A stretch of DNA of 64,000 nt, from NCBI GenBank assembly GCA_946406115.1, contig OX291546.1, positions 9,789,019-9,853,018 of the forward strand, in the 5' to 3' direction. Under the pieces are notes generated by a model. It was not told where the DNA came from. It saw only the letters and a program-made list of their open reading frames with translations, and did no database searches. This DNA is from Apoda limacodes. Taxonomy: Eukaryota; Arthropoda; Insecta; Lepidoptera; Limacodidae. Position numbers and translations under genes: made by a program. Of the stretch, positions 22,387 through 33,565 are shown piece after piece (the stretch's first letter is position 1; each line of letters starts with the position of its first letter).

Positions 22387-25300
22387 GTAAGTGAATCAAA
22401 ACAATTTTTAATTGGTAGTTTAATAATTGGCATTAACATATGGGTCAGAGTAGCTAAAAACGGCCGCAAGGGAAAAAACCAGGTAAGTTTTCCTTAGCGC
22501 CCCTTTTTACATATATAAGTAGATCACATACTGAACTACTTAAAAGTATATTTTTTGTAACACAAACTAGTATTTTCCATCGTCTTTTTTTATTTGTTAA
22601 TAAGGGGATGCTTTCATGAGCATCGGCAAAATTATTTTCAGAGGGGTGCATCTACATTTAAAATTAATTGGACGACCTTTCTACAAAAAGTGCTAAAATT
22701 TTTTAAAGCAACACCAAAATTAAATGTATTGTGAAAATTTTATGTAAGATTTTTGGTCAGAGTAACTAACTAAGCAAGGGAAAAAATATTCAATTCCATT
22801 TTGCCTATATTTTCTGATGCCAGGGAGGTGCAAGCACACCCCTTCGCATTCCTTACCTGGCTGCCATGGATGCTTTTATTGATTAAAAATATTTTTATGC
22901 AAAAAATAGGTGAAGTAAATATTCACCCTAAAATGACTAGGTTCCTAGTTGGGGACGGTGTAGAACACATGACATGCCAAAGTTGTTTTTGCTGCTGCTT
23001 TTTATGATTGTTTTTCTGTATTTGTCTTTTATTATGCATATGAATATTTATATTTTCAAAAGCTTTTATTTTACTTCCTATATTGTCTGTTCTGTCTGTT
23101 TGAGACCTTAGTCAAATATTGACATAATTAACATTTATTATTATCAATTTATTTATAAGGTAGCTAATTATGATTGTGTACCTGTTATACTCACCATGGA
23201 CTCTAAAAGCAGTTTTTATCTCTTTACAGAACTGAAACAATCATTATCAAAAAAACTATATGGGCAGCCATTGGTTGAAGAACTTATAGATATTCTAAAT
23301 GTTCATAAAGAAGCGGTCAAGAATAAAAAAAATCAAAAGGCTCTAGTTATAAGTTTACATGGATGGACTGGAGTGGGCAAGAATTTTGCATCTACAATGA
23401 TTGCCGAAGCTCTATTCACTAAAGGGATGCATAGTAAATATGTTAAACTTATTATGGGGGCAAAAGATTTTGATTGTTCAGATTTAGCCAAAAGTCAGGT
23501 ACATAATTCAGTAAAATATCTAAAGATAATAAAGATTACAGGCTATTTGACATGGTAGTACAGTGTGAACCATGGATCGTGGGGTTTTAAGGTTATCGGT
23601 GCAGTCCGCAGTCTAGTCTTCACCTATTAGTCCCTCACTGCTCATGTGCAAGTGACAACTAAGAATGGTTGATTGGCAAATATCTCAGTCAACTTGAGTT
23701 TGGAATGTGTGAAACATTGTAATAATAAATAAATAATATACATTTGAAACACATCTGTGACCAAGTGTAAATGCCCATTGAAACCCCAAGAACCGTGATT
23801 TGACTGTAGATTTCGATAAATGTGGTTAAGCTCTGTATTTTTCATTATAAAAAAATGGTTAAATTAAGGTATTTTATAGACACTTACATAGAGTAAGTTA
23901 AACTTTTTAAGATGTGTTCTAAAAAAAGGAGGTTCTCAGTTTGACTGATATGTTTGTCCGGGATTATCTCTCATTGGGCTAAACTGATTTTGATGCTGTT
24001 TTCAGAAAAGTATTTGTTTCATTCTGGAGACAGTTTTGGTATACAATAAATGGATACCTATGGTCCCATGGTCATCAGGTCAGGAAAAAATAATGGGATC
24101 CTTGAGAAATCAAGAGAACTCTTGAAACTTTTACAGGCACAATGTAAAGTGTGTTATAAACTGTTAGAGAGATAGACACCGACTTTAAACTGTAGTTTTG
24201 ATCTGATTTTTTAAAATAATTGTTTTTATGTTTATAGTGCATCTTTTTGAAGTTAGTTCTTTTTTTTGTTAAAAAAAAATCTATTAACTTATAATATTAG
24301 CATTCTTGCTTGATTAAAAAAAGGTGAGCTATATACTTTTCAGTATCCTCAAAATATTCAAAACAGGATATTGTACATTTTTTCTTAAATCGTGGCTTGC
24401 TTTATATTAAAAAATACATACCAAACTCCATTTATCATAACCTTAACAACCTAGTAAGATGGCCTTTTCTGTTTATTAGTTTTATAAGGTTGTAAATTAA
24501 ATATTTTTGTAGGCAAACTTGGTTGAGGAAGTAAATAAAGTTGTGAAGAAGTGTCCGACTTCTTTGATTATAATTGATGAAATCCATGATATGTGCCCAT
24601 CAGTATTGGATGCCCTTAGACCTATGCTTGACCACCATCATGCAGTGGATGGAGTTGATTATAGGTAAGGATTTTTTTTACTTACTTTGTATTATTTATT
24701 TAACATTTCTTCACAAACATGTGCACAAAGGCAAGCTTATGCTATAAGGCATTCTGTAACAGCCAACCTTAATCTAAATCCTGTAAATTGGGACGTTATT
24801 TCTAAAGCTACAAGTAAAAACAATACAATACTGAAGTCGGTCATAGGCAGGATATTGTTACTCTGTGTAATGCAATATATCTTAAATGGAACAAGCAAGA
24901 TTATTTATTATTATCTGTTAAAATTATTGATCTTGTACAAATGTTTCAAATTTTTAACTGCCATGTTAATATTTATAAATGTAAAATTGGGTTGGGATGG
25001 GATTATGGATGGTGGGTATTAAAGGTTGAAATGATTTAAATCAAGAGATTTTAAAAAAAATGAATGATTTAAATTTATAATCTTTACTGCAACCTATTCA
25101 GCCATAAACTTTCAAGGGACTTCACCCGACATTAACTACAGCACGCACGCAAGTGTGCAATACTGACGTCGTATTGAAAAACACAGTATCTCAAGATACT
25201 ATGTTTTTACTTTTATTACATAACTGTAATTACAAAATCAAATCTATCGCAGCATATTTTTGGTTAATTTTTAGCACTCCTGGTTCCTGAGTTATGAAAA

Positions 25301-28300
25301 CACAGTATTTCTTCTAAATTCAGACCAATGTTAAGCATGAAGGCACAACATGGCTTGAAAACAGCAAGTAAGAGGTTACTGCGTTTATGGCAAGAAACAA
25401 TGACAACAAACCGAGATTAACTGGTAGTTAGAATGCAGTAAATTGCAATTGCAAGCCTAAGACAGAGCTTTTTTTTCACGCAGTATTTTCTGTGTTATAA
25501 TATAAATTAGATTAAAGTTGTAAAATCCTAACTTGTCTAGGAAAATCACAGTACCCAAAAATATTGTATAATTATTATTACCTAGTCAATCAATTTTTAT
25601 ATAATTCCTTAATTAAATCACAGTAGTTTAGTAATTACTGTTTAAAACCTTTGCAGCGCGGACACTGTGTTTTCTGGGTTTAAATTATTTAGAGCGGTGG
25701 TGGGTTGGTGGAGAGTGTGACAATCAATCAACGATCCCTCAATCGGCGCACAGGCATGTTGGTTTTCAAACGTTTTCTAAACTTCATGTTCAGCAAGAAA
25801 AAAATACTTTAAAGTAAATGTTATATTACTTGATAGAAGACATTACGATCTAAGGACTTCCTCGCAGCCTATTTGGTAGTGCGGCCAGCTGCCGTGCAGA
25901 GGGTCTCGGTTCGATTCCCGCACTGGGCAAACTTTTATGTCATAATACATACATTTGTGTTTGTCTTGAGTCTGGGTTTATTTATGTATGTATTTACAAA
26001 AAAAAAGTAATATATATATATGTATTTGTATCCGTTGTCTGGTACCCATAAAACAAGCTTTACTTACTTTGGGGCCAGATGACGCTGTGTGTTTTGTCCA
26101 AAAGTATTTATTAAAAAAATATATTATTATTAATGACCACGCAAGTGATAAAACAAATCATCAACAATCAATCAAAGTCAAATTTTAATTTTAAACCTAC
26201 ACAATTCAGTCTCAGTGCCTGTCTGCTGGTCATGATTCTCATTGAATTAATATTAATAGTTTTGTACTTTTTATTCACATAGGTACTCTAAGAAGAAAAA
26301 TCACATACTTATCAGATCTATCGGGTAGGTACTAATAAAGAAGTAACAATGTCAATAATATTACTTGAGCGTACATAATATGTAACCTTGTTATGATAAA
26401 ATAAACATAAATTAACTCTAAAATAAAACCCTTTAGTCACATAATGAAAAAAACTTCAGCACTCAGACAATTATGGTAAACTTGGTAACACCCCATAATA
26501 AAACTAATTAAAAGAATTATTACGAAGTGTCAACTAAAGATTTACGATTTTTATTATTTTGTTTAAATCATCTAACTCTAAGAAAGTCGATGTCAAGGTT
26601 ATGAACATTGGCTATTTTTCGTATTTGAAAGATTACTCTTATGTGCAACGGGTAAAAAAAAAAAATTGACCCCCTAGACTTGGTTGAAGTACAAGAGACA
26701 CGAAATTCTTACAGCTTATTTGTTGAAAAATCCTTCCAAGACAAAACTTATACTGAAATTCAGTTTATAAACGCAAAGTTGTTTAATTTGTTATTTTATA
26801 TTTCAATTTTTTTTCTTATAATAAGTTTTATTATAAGGTGTTTCCAAGTTTACAACGATTGCCTTATTTTATCACCTTTTTTTTTATTATGTACCAAAAG
26901 AGTATCTCTTATTGATCTCGATTATAAATAAATATGCATACTAAGTTATGATTGAGTTTATTATTTTCGAGTTAATTTTAATATATAATAACAACGTTAC
27001 GTATTACGTACGCTTTAGTAATATTATTCCCAGTGTTACTTCTTTTTTAGTACTTATCAGATATGTGATTTTTCTATATGATTAAAAAGTACAAATCAAT
27101 TAATATAAATTCAATAACCATCATGACTAGACCGGCACTGAGACTGATTTGTGTAGGTTTAAAAAAAATTATCCAGTAACGATTTGTTTTATCACTTGCG
27201 TGGTTATTATTCCTTAGATAGTAATATCTTCTATCAAGTAATATAACATAAACTTAAAGCATTTCTAGCATCTAAATATATAAAGTCTTATCTTACAAAA
27301 TACTGGATTCTATCAACCATTACTTGTGTAAGCTAAAACCTAGTATAATTCATTTCCTTAATTTTCAATTATTCAATATTCTTCACTTATTTAGATGTAA
27401 ACACAGCAAACATTCAATTACTGTAGTAGATTGATATTTTTTTCAGTATCATTACAAAGTTAATTTCAAGTATGTTGTAAAACTTACTTACGTGAATTGC
27501 AAATATAATTATTAAATTTGATCAGCAACAACACAGTTATGTGTTTTACTCGTGAAAGAATAATACTATATACAAGTTATAAATACATAATTGAAGCGCA
27601 ATGATTCTATTGTACCAAAAATAAAAACCCAATAATATTTATTTTAAGCTTTCTTAAATTCGTCAAAATCCAACAAAGTTATCAAAACACTTATCGCGCC
27701 ATTTTCTCAAAATGGTTTTTTCGTAAATACTGTGTTCTTCAATACGACGGCAGAATACTATATTAACCTACACGAAAAATCAACACTGCGAACCGGAGGG
27801 TAAGTGGAAGGTTTCAAAAAATAGTATTTTATAACTTTCAGGATTCAAAAGTGTTTATAAAAACCTAATTTGAATAAAAATAAATTACTTAGACTTTGGA
27901 TATCATTCCCTATAGCAAATTTTTGTTACTGGTTCTCTTTATAATAACTATCTATCTGTCTTATTAATAACAAGATGGCAGTGTAACGGTAACTTAAGGT
28001 AGTAATTACTAGTAATGGCTAGAGCCCGGCTCACACTTAGCAGTTTTTTATTAAGAGTTCACACATTTTTTACTGCAAGTTTGAAGTTTGTATGTATTAC
28101 TGCTTTGACGATATAGTAAAAACAACGGAAATGTGTTTCTTATACGGGAACCCCCCCTTAATTTTTTACTTTTTTTACCTTTAATTATTTGTTAGGTAAT
28201 TGCCCATTATAACACATATTCTGTGTAAATTTCAGGCTTCTACATATTCTGGCCAAAATGCTAGAGCCCTTGAATGGTCGGACAGACGGACAGACAGCGT

Positions 28301-31300
28301 CAGCTTAGTAATAGGGCTCCTTTGGCACCCTTTGGGTACGGAACCCTGAAAAATGTCAGGTCTTATGCCAAAATCAAGGGAGAAAACAGGGGAATATGTT
28401 TGTATGGGGAAAAGCAGCCTGACAATTAAATTCAGAAAATTAAAAGATACAATAGTATTATCATGTTTTTATTTTAAGTATTTCAGAGGCTTTGCATTAG
28501 TCGCCAACCTATTAATTTTAGAACCTATTTCTATTTTTTACGCTTCCAGATATCTAATTTTTTAACGGTATAAATACATGCATTGTAAATGGATTTTTGA
28601 TTATTTTATTGTGTATGTAACCTTTACTTTCTCGTATTAATATGCGCCGATTTTTTTAGAGACGCCATATTCATATTCATAGCCAATACTGGAGGTGAAG
28701 AGATATCAACAAAACTTTTAGAACTATATAATAAAGGTTTTAAAAGAAATGAAGTCAAATTTCATTATTTCGAACCTATAATAAGACGAGCAGCATATCA
28801 TACAGGTAAAGTTATTTTCCTGGGTTTCATGGGTGAATAGGGCTTGAAACGGAGAAAGAAATAATATTGTATGCAACCTATGTGGATATTGGAGTCAATT
28901 AATTTTATTAAATCTACAACTAGGTACTGTCGAAAAAATAAACCTGAGTTATAAGACATGGTTGATATTAGACTCTGAAAGGAATATGTAAGTGTCAGAA
29001 AAAGTTATTACACTTAAACACTAATCTGATGTTAATAGTTGATATGGAATAATATAAAGTAGTATAGTAAGTGGTTTTTATGCAAGCCGTCAAGCATGCA
29101 CATTCCTATAGTGCCACAAATTTGTGGAGCCGTTCGGTCAAAAACCAAAACTACAGTCGCCATATTGAAATGGTGTGAACTTACAACGATAACATACATT
29201 TCTTCCATATTCCCAAAACTTGACAAAAAATTATTAATCTAATAATGAAAATTTGCTCTTTATCTAAATATGGAATATGTATAAGTTTTTACAAGTAACA
29301 GTCGCTGAGCTTCTTTAAATATTATCTGCCTACATTGAAAGCTGAAGTCAAGCCAACATTTTAGTTCTTTACTAAAGCAGATAAATTGTCGTGGACCTTC
29401 GCTTACGAATTGTGATCTCCCATTTTTTTTGTCACGCCAACGTAGACCCCCATTGAGCCTCCCGTAGACCTCTGGGGGTAATGAAAATAGAAGTATGCTT
29501 TGTCCTTTTATGTCTCTACAGCTGTTTCAGTGCCAAAAACCAAGCCACTGTTACGACATGCGAAAGAGCACCCTCAAAAAAATTTGTTCCGTGGGAACTC
29601 TTAATAGCAGTAAAAGTATTTCATATTATTTTTAGGACCTCCAGCTATACCACCTGCGCAAAAAATTAAGCCTCATCGCTTACTTACAACATAAAGGAAG
29701 ATTGTTTTTATTGGGGACATTTTGAAATCGAGTCAGTAGTTGCAAAGACTACCCAAATTTTATTTTATTATACAAATTTTACCTTTTTATAATATTTTAT
29801 TACTAATTTTCAGGAGGATTCAAACAAGCAAATGCTATAGCTAATCATCTTATAGACTATTATATACCATTCCTACCATTAGAGCAACAACATGTTGAAA
29901 GGTGTGCTAGAACAGAGTTCATTTTAAATGACTACCCTCATCCTTCCGAAGAAATGATGGAGTAAGTAAAAACACTTTTACTGTGATACCCTCCGTTTGC
30001 GCATGGGTATGCTGTGCAGCTTTAACTTAAGTTCGTAGTTCCTTATCATTTAAATATAAAAGTCCAAAAAAATACGATCGTCCTAAACGATCCATCCACA
30101 ATCATCAGGTGAGCCTGTCACAGTTCACAGGGCAGAAACCAGAACTTATTTTACTTATTTATTACTTTTTGGTGTCGAACCTACCAGGAATCGAACCTAA
30201 GACTTACGACGCGGCAGTCCAATCCACAACCTCTGCATCAGTTTGGTCATGATTCAAATATTACTGCACATCTCGTGTAACGGTGCTTGCATAAAGAATC
30301 AGGCGTTTCGGTCCCAATTTGTCGTAGCAGATCGGCACTGGAGGCCTACAACTGATACCAGTTTCAATCCAATTTCGTGGCAAGCTTAAACTCTATCTTC
30401 ATCGATACTACTAAACCAAATTGCGATTGGGTTGAAATTGGGATTGCACATATTTTGGAATCACATAATATAAAAATAATTCTGGAAACAATAAAAATTA
30501 AAGTGAAAGTTAAATTTATTTTCACAGATCATCATGCCTAATTTCACTCTCGATCCGGCTCAAAGAGTACCAATTCTTAATATTTGTATACGATTTTAGT
30601 TCCGAAATTAGCCACCAAATTCCGTTCTCGATTGAGCGCTACAACAAAATCGAAGGGTACCAATGTAGTAGATTTCTCGACCGCCGTAGGATTTTACGAT
30701 TGAAACTGATATCAGTTGTAGGCCTCCTGGTCGGCTCAGATCAACTTACATAAAGAAACACGTAAAACGGTTCGGAGTGACCATATAATGGCCTCCAGTT
30801 CGTCGAACGAAGATTTATTTCTTCTTCAAAGTGTTTATTTTAAATAAGCAAAGCTGAGAAATAAGGTACTGCACTAGACCAATGTGAATTTCATATCTTT
30901 TTTTATTTTCCAAATTTTGTAATTTATAAAATTTTCACAAAAGCTGCGTACCTATTTAAGTGATCCCGTTATCTCACTTTCTTTAAAATACTGCCATTTT
31001 TGCACGGTTTAAAAACACACATACACACTCATAAAACACTTTCAAACATTAATAGTAGGTTTTTTTTAAATAAATAAATATTTTTGGACATTACACACAG
31101 CGCCGTCTGGCCCCAAAGTAAGCAAAGCTTGTGTTATGGGTACCAAGACAACGGATACAAATACATAAATATTACTTTTTTTTTGTAAATACATACATAT
31201 CATACATAAATACACCCAGACTCAAGACAAACACAAATGTTTACATTATAACATAAATGCTTGTCCAGTGCGGGAATCGAACCCACACCCTCTGCACAGC

Positions 31301-31786
31301 AGCTGGCCACACTACCAACTAGGCTGTGAGGGAGTCTCAAAATTGTCTAAGAAAAATTAAACTTTCACCAACATTCATATTTACTATGATTTAGGGTTCT
31401 GTAGTCGAACAAGAAAGCCTTATAGTTCTGCCATATGTCTAGGTACATATGTCACAGCCATTTTAGTAGCCATTTTGGTAGCATTGGGTAGACCTAAGTG
31501 AGTCTGGGTTATTCCCAAATTGAAATTTACTTTGTTATTTGGTTAAGTAAACCCTGGTAAACCTAAGTATACACAATTTTCTAGCATTACCCGTAACATA
31601 TACATAAATATTTTACTTGATTTTGACAATTTCGTTCCTTTTTTCAGGGAGGCCTTAGCTGTAGTAACATATGGACCAACTGAAGAACAACCGATTTTCG
31701 CTAATAATGGTTGTAAACGTTTTAATAAACAAGTACCTTACGTGATTAAGAAATTTACATCGAAGGACTCAAATAGTGAACTGTAA
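22167..31786 (+). CDS. Torsin-like AAA+ ATPase, six exons, complete
   Basis: Joined exons 22167-22386, 23230-23498, 24513-24664, 28660-28805, 29814-29961 and 31648-31786 give 1074 nt, 357 codons plus TAA, with all phases consistent. Torsins are AAA+ ATPases of the ER lumen and nuclear envelope, activated by membrane cofactors. Visible features: N-terminal hydrophobic signal (about residues 10-27), YGQPLV before the nucleotide fold (84-89), Walker A GWTGVGKN (118-125), Walker B LIIIDEI (181-187, catalytic Glu 186), sensor-1 region IFIFIANTGG (217-226), CARTEF in the lid region, and NNGCKRF (331-337) containing the Gly-Cys-Lys typical of torsins. The length is slightly above the ~330 aa of animal torsins. 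The ATG at 22167 is chosen because it is the first and gives a signal peptide. AATAAA signals occur at 31786-31791 and 31975-31980. The gene converges with the complete CTL gene. I cannot say which torsin subfamily it belongs to. Confidence 0.93.
23230..23498 (+). CDS. Torsin-like gene, exon 2 (Walker A)
   Basis: Acceptor tctttacag, donor GTACAT. Begins LKQSLSKKLYGQPLVEE and contains LVISLHGWTGVGKNF, the torsin-type P-loop (ending in Asn rather than Ser/Thr). Ends ...LAKSQ in phase 0. Confidence 0.93.
24513..24664 (+). CDS. Torsin-like gene, exon 3 (Walker B)
   Basis: Acceptor tttttgtag, donor GTAAGG. Reads ANLVEEVNKVVKKCPTSL, then IIIDEIHDMCPSVLD and HHHAVDGVDYR. The IIIDE stretch is Walker B. 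Confidence 0.93.
25140..27790. repeat. Imperfect inverted repeat of about 2.6 kb (large foldback element)
   Basis: Left-arm blocks recur in reverse complement in the right arm in mirrored order: ttatattacttgatagaaga (about 25821) with its complement at about 27227-27247; aaacctacacaattcagtct (26193 on) with the complement ending at 27160; gaagtaacaatgtcaataat (near 26339) with a diverged complement near 27025-27045; and cgtcgtattgaaaaacacag (about 25167) with a diverged complement at 27729-27750. The centre is about 26450-26930. A SINE interrupts only the left arm, so it arrived after the repeat formed. Arms look about four-fifths identical by eye. Confidence 0.8.
25858..26122 (+). mobile_element. 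tRNA-headed SINE, copy in plus orientation
   Basis: The head carries a box-A-like cagcctatttggtagtgcgg and box-B-like ggttcgattcccgc. The body contains tgtcttgagtctgggttta, gtatttgtatccgttgtctg, acaagctttacttactttgg and ggccagatgacgctgtgtgt, and the tail is tgtccaaaagtatttatt. Other copies in this window: 31065-31337, 33331-33565, 37650-37915, 47386-47625, 40968-41054 and 62968-63152. Confidence 0.85.
28220..28350. repeat. Dispersed repeat of the acagacggacag / gggtacggaaccc type
   Basis: Contains ggtcggacagacggacagac followed by gggctcctttggcacccttt and gggtacggaaccctg. The opposite orientation is seen at 49563-49640. Confidence 0.6.
28660..28805 (+). CDS. Torsin-like gene, exon 4 (sensor 1)
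   Basis: Acceptor tttttttag, donor GTAAAG. Reads DAIFIFIANTGGEEIST, the strand and Asn of sensor 1, and ends ...FEPIIRRAAYHT with one base carried over. Confidence 0.92.
29814..29961 (+). CDS. Torsin-like gene, exon 5
   Basis: Acceptor ctaattttcag, donor GTAAGT. Reads GFKQANAIANHLIDYYIPFL, then PLEQQHVERCARTEFIL and HPSEEMM. IPFLPLE and the helix with CARTEF match the C-terminal lid start of torsins. Confidence 0.92.
30109..30255 (-). repeat. Second tRNA-derived SINE type, fragment
   Basis: On the minus strand a tRNA-like head reads gaggttgtggattggactgc and ttaggttcgattcctgg (box B). It is a different family from the SINE at 25858 and lies in torsin intron 5. Confidence 0.55.
30340..30727. 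repeat. Foldback element with 29-bp terminal inverted repeats
   Basis: 30340-30368 (starting ggaggcctacaactgatacc) is the reverse complement of 30699-30727 with one mismatch. The ~330-bp interior has no ORF. It lies in torsin intron 5. Confidence 0.75.
31065..31337 (-). mobile_element. tRNA-headed SINE, full-length copy
   Basis: Minus-strand copy of the family at 25858-26122. The head with cagcctagttggtagtgtgg is near 31337 and the tail tgtccaaaaatatttattta at the left. It lies in torsin intron 5. Confidence 0.85.
31648..31786 (+). CDS. Torsin-like gene, exon 6 (last)
   Basis: Acceptor ttttttcag. Reads EALAVVTYGPTEEQPIF, then NNGCKRFNKQVPYVIKK and ends SNSEL before TAA. The Gly-Cys-Lys takes the sensor-2 position in torsins. 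A polyadenylation signal overlaps the stop region. Confidence 0.92.
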
Positions 31787-31989
31787 ATAAAAGTAATTTT
31801 TTTAAGACTAACATTGTGATATATTTTTAATCGATTTTAGTCGGCTCAAAGCCGAAAAGACTATGTTCTGTTTGTTTTAATTTTTTTTTAAAGCAAAATT
31901 CTGCGCAGATTATTACACTCGTATTGTAACTACAAGTATATTTTATGGGTTCCTTTCCATTCCATCATTGTGTCAATAAATAATTCCTA

Positions 31990-33330
31990 TAAAATTTGAT
32001 CAAAAGTTCCAAGTGACTTTTTGTCTCAGGTATTTAAAAGCTGTAGCCAGAAATATACTTCTAGAAAGGGGGTAAAATCGAAATTTGGACCCCCAAACTT
32101 CCTGTTTACGCCCATGGGTAAATATTTTCAAATTTGTTTGCTTCTAAGGCCGTTAATTTTCTCCAATGCTGTGAAATTGGTAAAGCTTTATTTTTAACTT
32201 TATTAATTTACTCTTTATAAAATAAAAATTTAATATAAAACATTTTAATAATACTTGAAGCGGATCTACAAAATTTAATATCTTATTTAAAGATTGAAGA
32301 TACTGGCATCAAGATATCCCGAGGGCCATCCATTTAATACGTAACGCGCAAATTTTTCATACTAAAATTGGAAAAAAAGGGTGACAAAGGGGGAGGACGG
32401 AGATCTAAAATTACGGAAATTTGCGTGACGTATTCAATGGATGGCCCCCCGCGATAAATAAGACAATCCATATATACCTATATCTAAATAAATCTGAAAA
32501 CTTATTTTATTTCCTCTTTGTACAAAACACACTTCAAATGTTACAAACCATATTAGAATTAGTGTTAAGATGGTTAGGGCAGCATTTCAATAATAATTGT
32601 TATAAACAAAATCTTAAAACAAGTTTTTAGATATCCGCATAAGTTATGATGCCTGTACTTGGCTGGCTTTATTACAGAATAATTTAATATTATTACTTTA
32701 CCTTAACGTATCTATAAAGAATCTTGTTGTTTTTGGTGTACGGATATTAAAGTTGCGCCGTGTTATTGTGGTACTACTGTATCTAGAACCATCTGGTAAT
32801 TATCAGTGTAGGTTTTACTCTGTTAATATATCCTGTAAAGTATTTTTACATATTTGATTACTTGTTGTTTTTTAAGTACCGTTAATTAATAAGCTGTGCA
32901 GTAGTGTCAGTTACAAAACTAAGCTGCGATGAAGAAATATTTTATATATATTTGTTCATTTCATATGTTCTTTTTGTAAAGCAGCTTTTGAATACATAAT
33001 AACCGGGACTTACGTAATGATTGGCATCAGACAGGGCATTGGTCTGCTCTGAATATTGCTCACATAAATTGCCCTACATTTTAACGTATATAAGCAAGCG
33101 GCTATGACGTCACTGTGTGCAAACGGCTGAGGCGCAATTAAAGCAGATATAATGCGTCAACGCGTCATTAAATAGGTCGTTTACTATCAACCCAAAAGTT
33201 TGTATAAAATGCTGGAAATCGGTGTAAAACAATATTTAAAAAAAAATCGGATTCAAGAAAGTTGAGGTATTGTGACTCGGGGTTATTATTGTATTACATA
33301 ATACATGAATATTATAAATAATAAATGTTT
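31990..33330. other. Intergenic, torsin to SINE
   Basis: Besides the inverted repeat at 32323-32447 only AT-rich sequence is seen. cctctttgtacaaaacacac near 32513 resembles the start of the repeats at 43047 and 59179. Confidence 0.35.
32323..32447. repeat. Short inverted-repeat element downstream of torsin
   Basis: gggccatccatttaatacgt (32323 on) pairs with acgtattcaatggatggccc near 32427-32446. Arms are about 31 bp with mismatches and the loop about 60 bp. It lies in the convergent intergenic space. Confidence 0.65.
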
Positions 33331-33565
33331 CGGGCACAGTGCTTTCTGGCCCCAAAGTAAGCAAAGCTTGTGTTATGGATACCAGACAACGGATACAAAT
33401 ACACATTTTTTTTTTTGTAAATACATACATATCATACATAACTACACTCAGACTCAAGACAAACAAATGTTTATATACCATAAATGTTTGTCCAGTGCGG
33501 GAATCGAACCCACACCCTCTGCAAAGCAGCCGGCCACATTACCAACTAGGCTGCCAGGGATGTCA
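33331..33565 (-). mobile_element. tRNA-headed SINE, 3'-truncated copy
   Basis: Same family as 25858-26122. The tail is cut within the ggcc(c)agatgacg region. The overlapping ORFs of 80-98 codons are SINE-derived. Confidence 0.8.

Larger units (their letters stand above)
24665..28659 (+). other. Torsin intron 3, filled by a long inverted repeat
   Basis: A 4-kb intron between the Walker B and sensor-1 exons. It holds the inverted repeat at 25140-27790 with a SINE at 25858-26122 inside its left arm, and a 'ggacagacggacagacagcg ... gggtacggaaccc' dispersed repeat at 28220-28350. No coding exon was recognised; the ORFs at 24687-25022 and 26680-26931 have no support. Confidence 0.7.

Noticed and set aside
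22454..23007. Short ORFs on both strands between torsin exons 1 and 2
   Set aside because: The spliced torsin frame explains the locus; these frames show no conserved motif.
31260..31330. Possible tRNA genes at the 'gttcgattcccgcactgg' sites
   Set aside because: Each is the head of a dispersed SINE with conserved non-tRNA body and tail; no complete cloverleaf.
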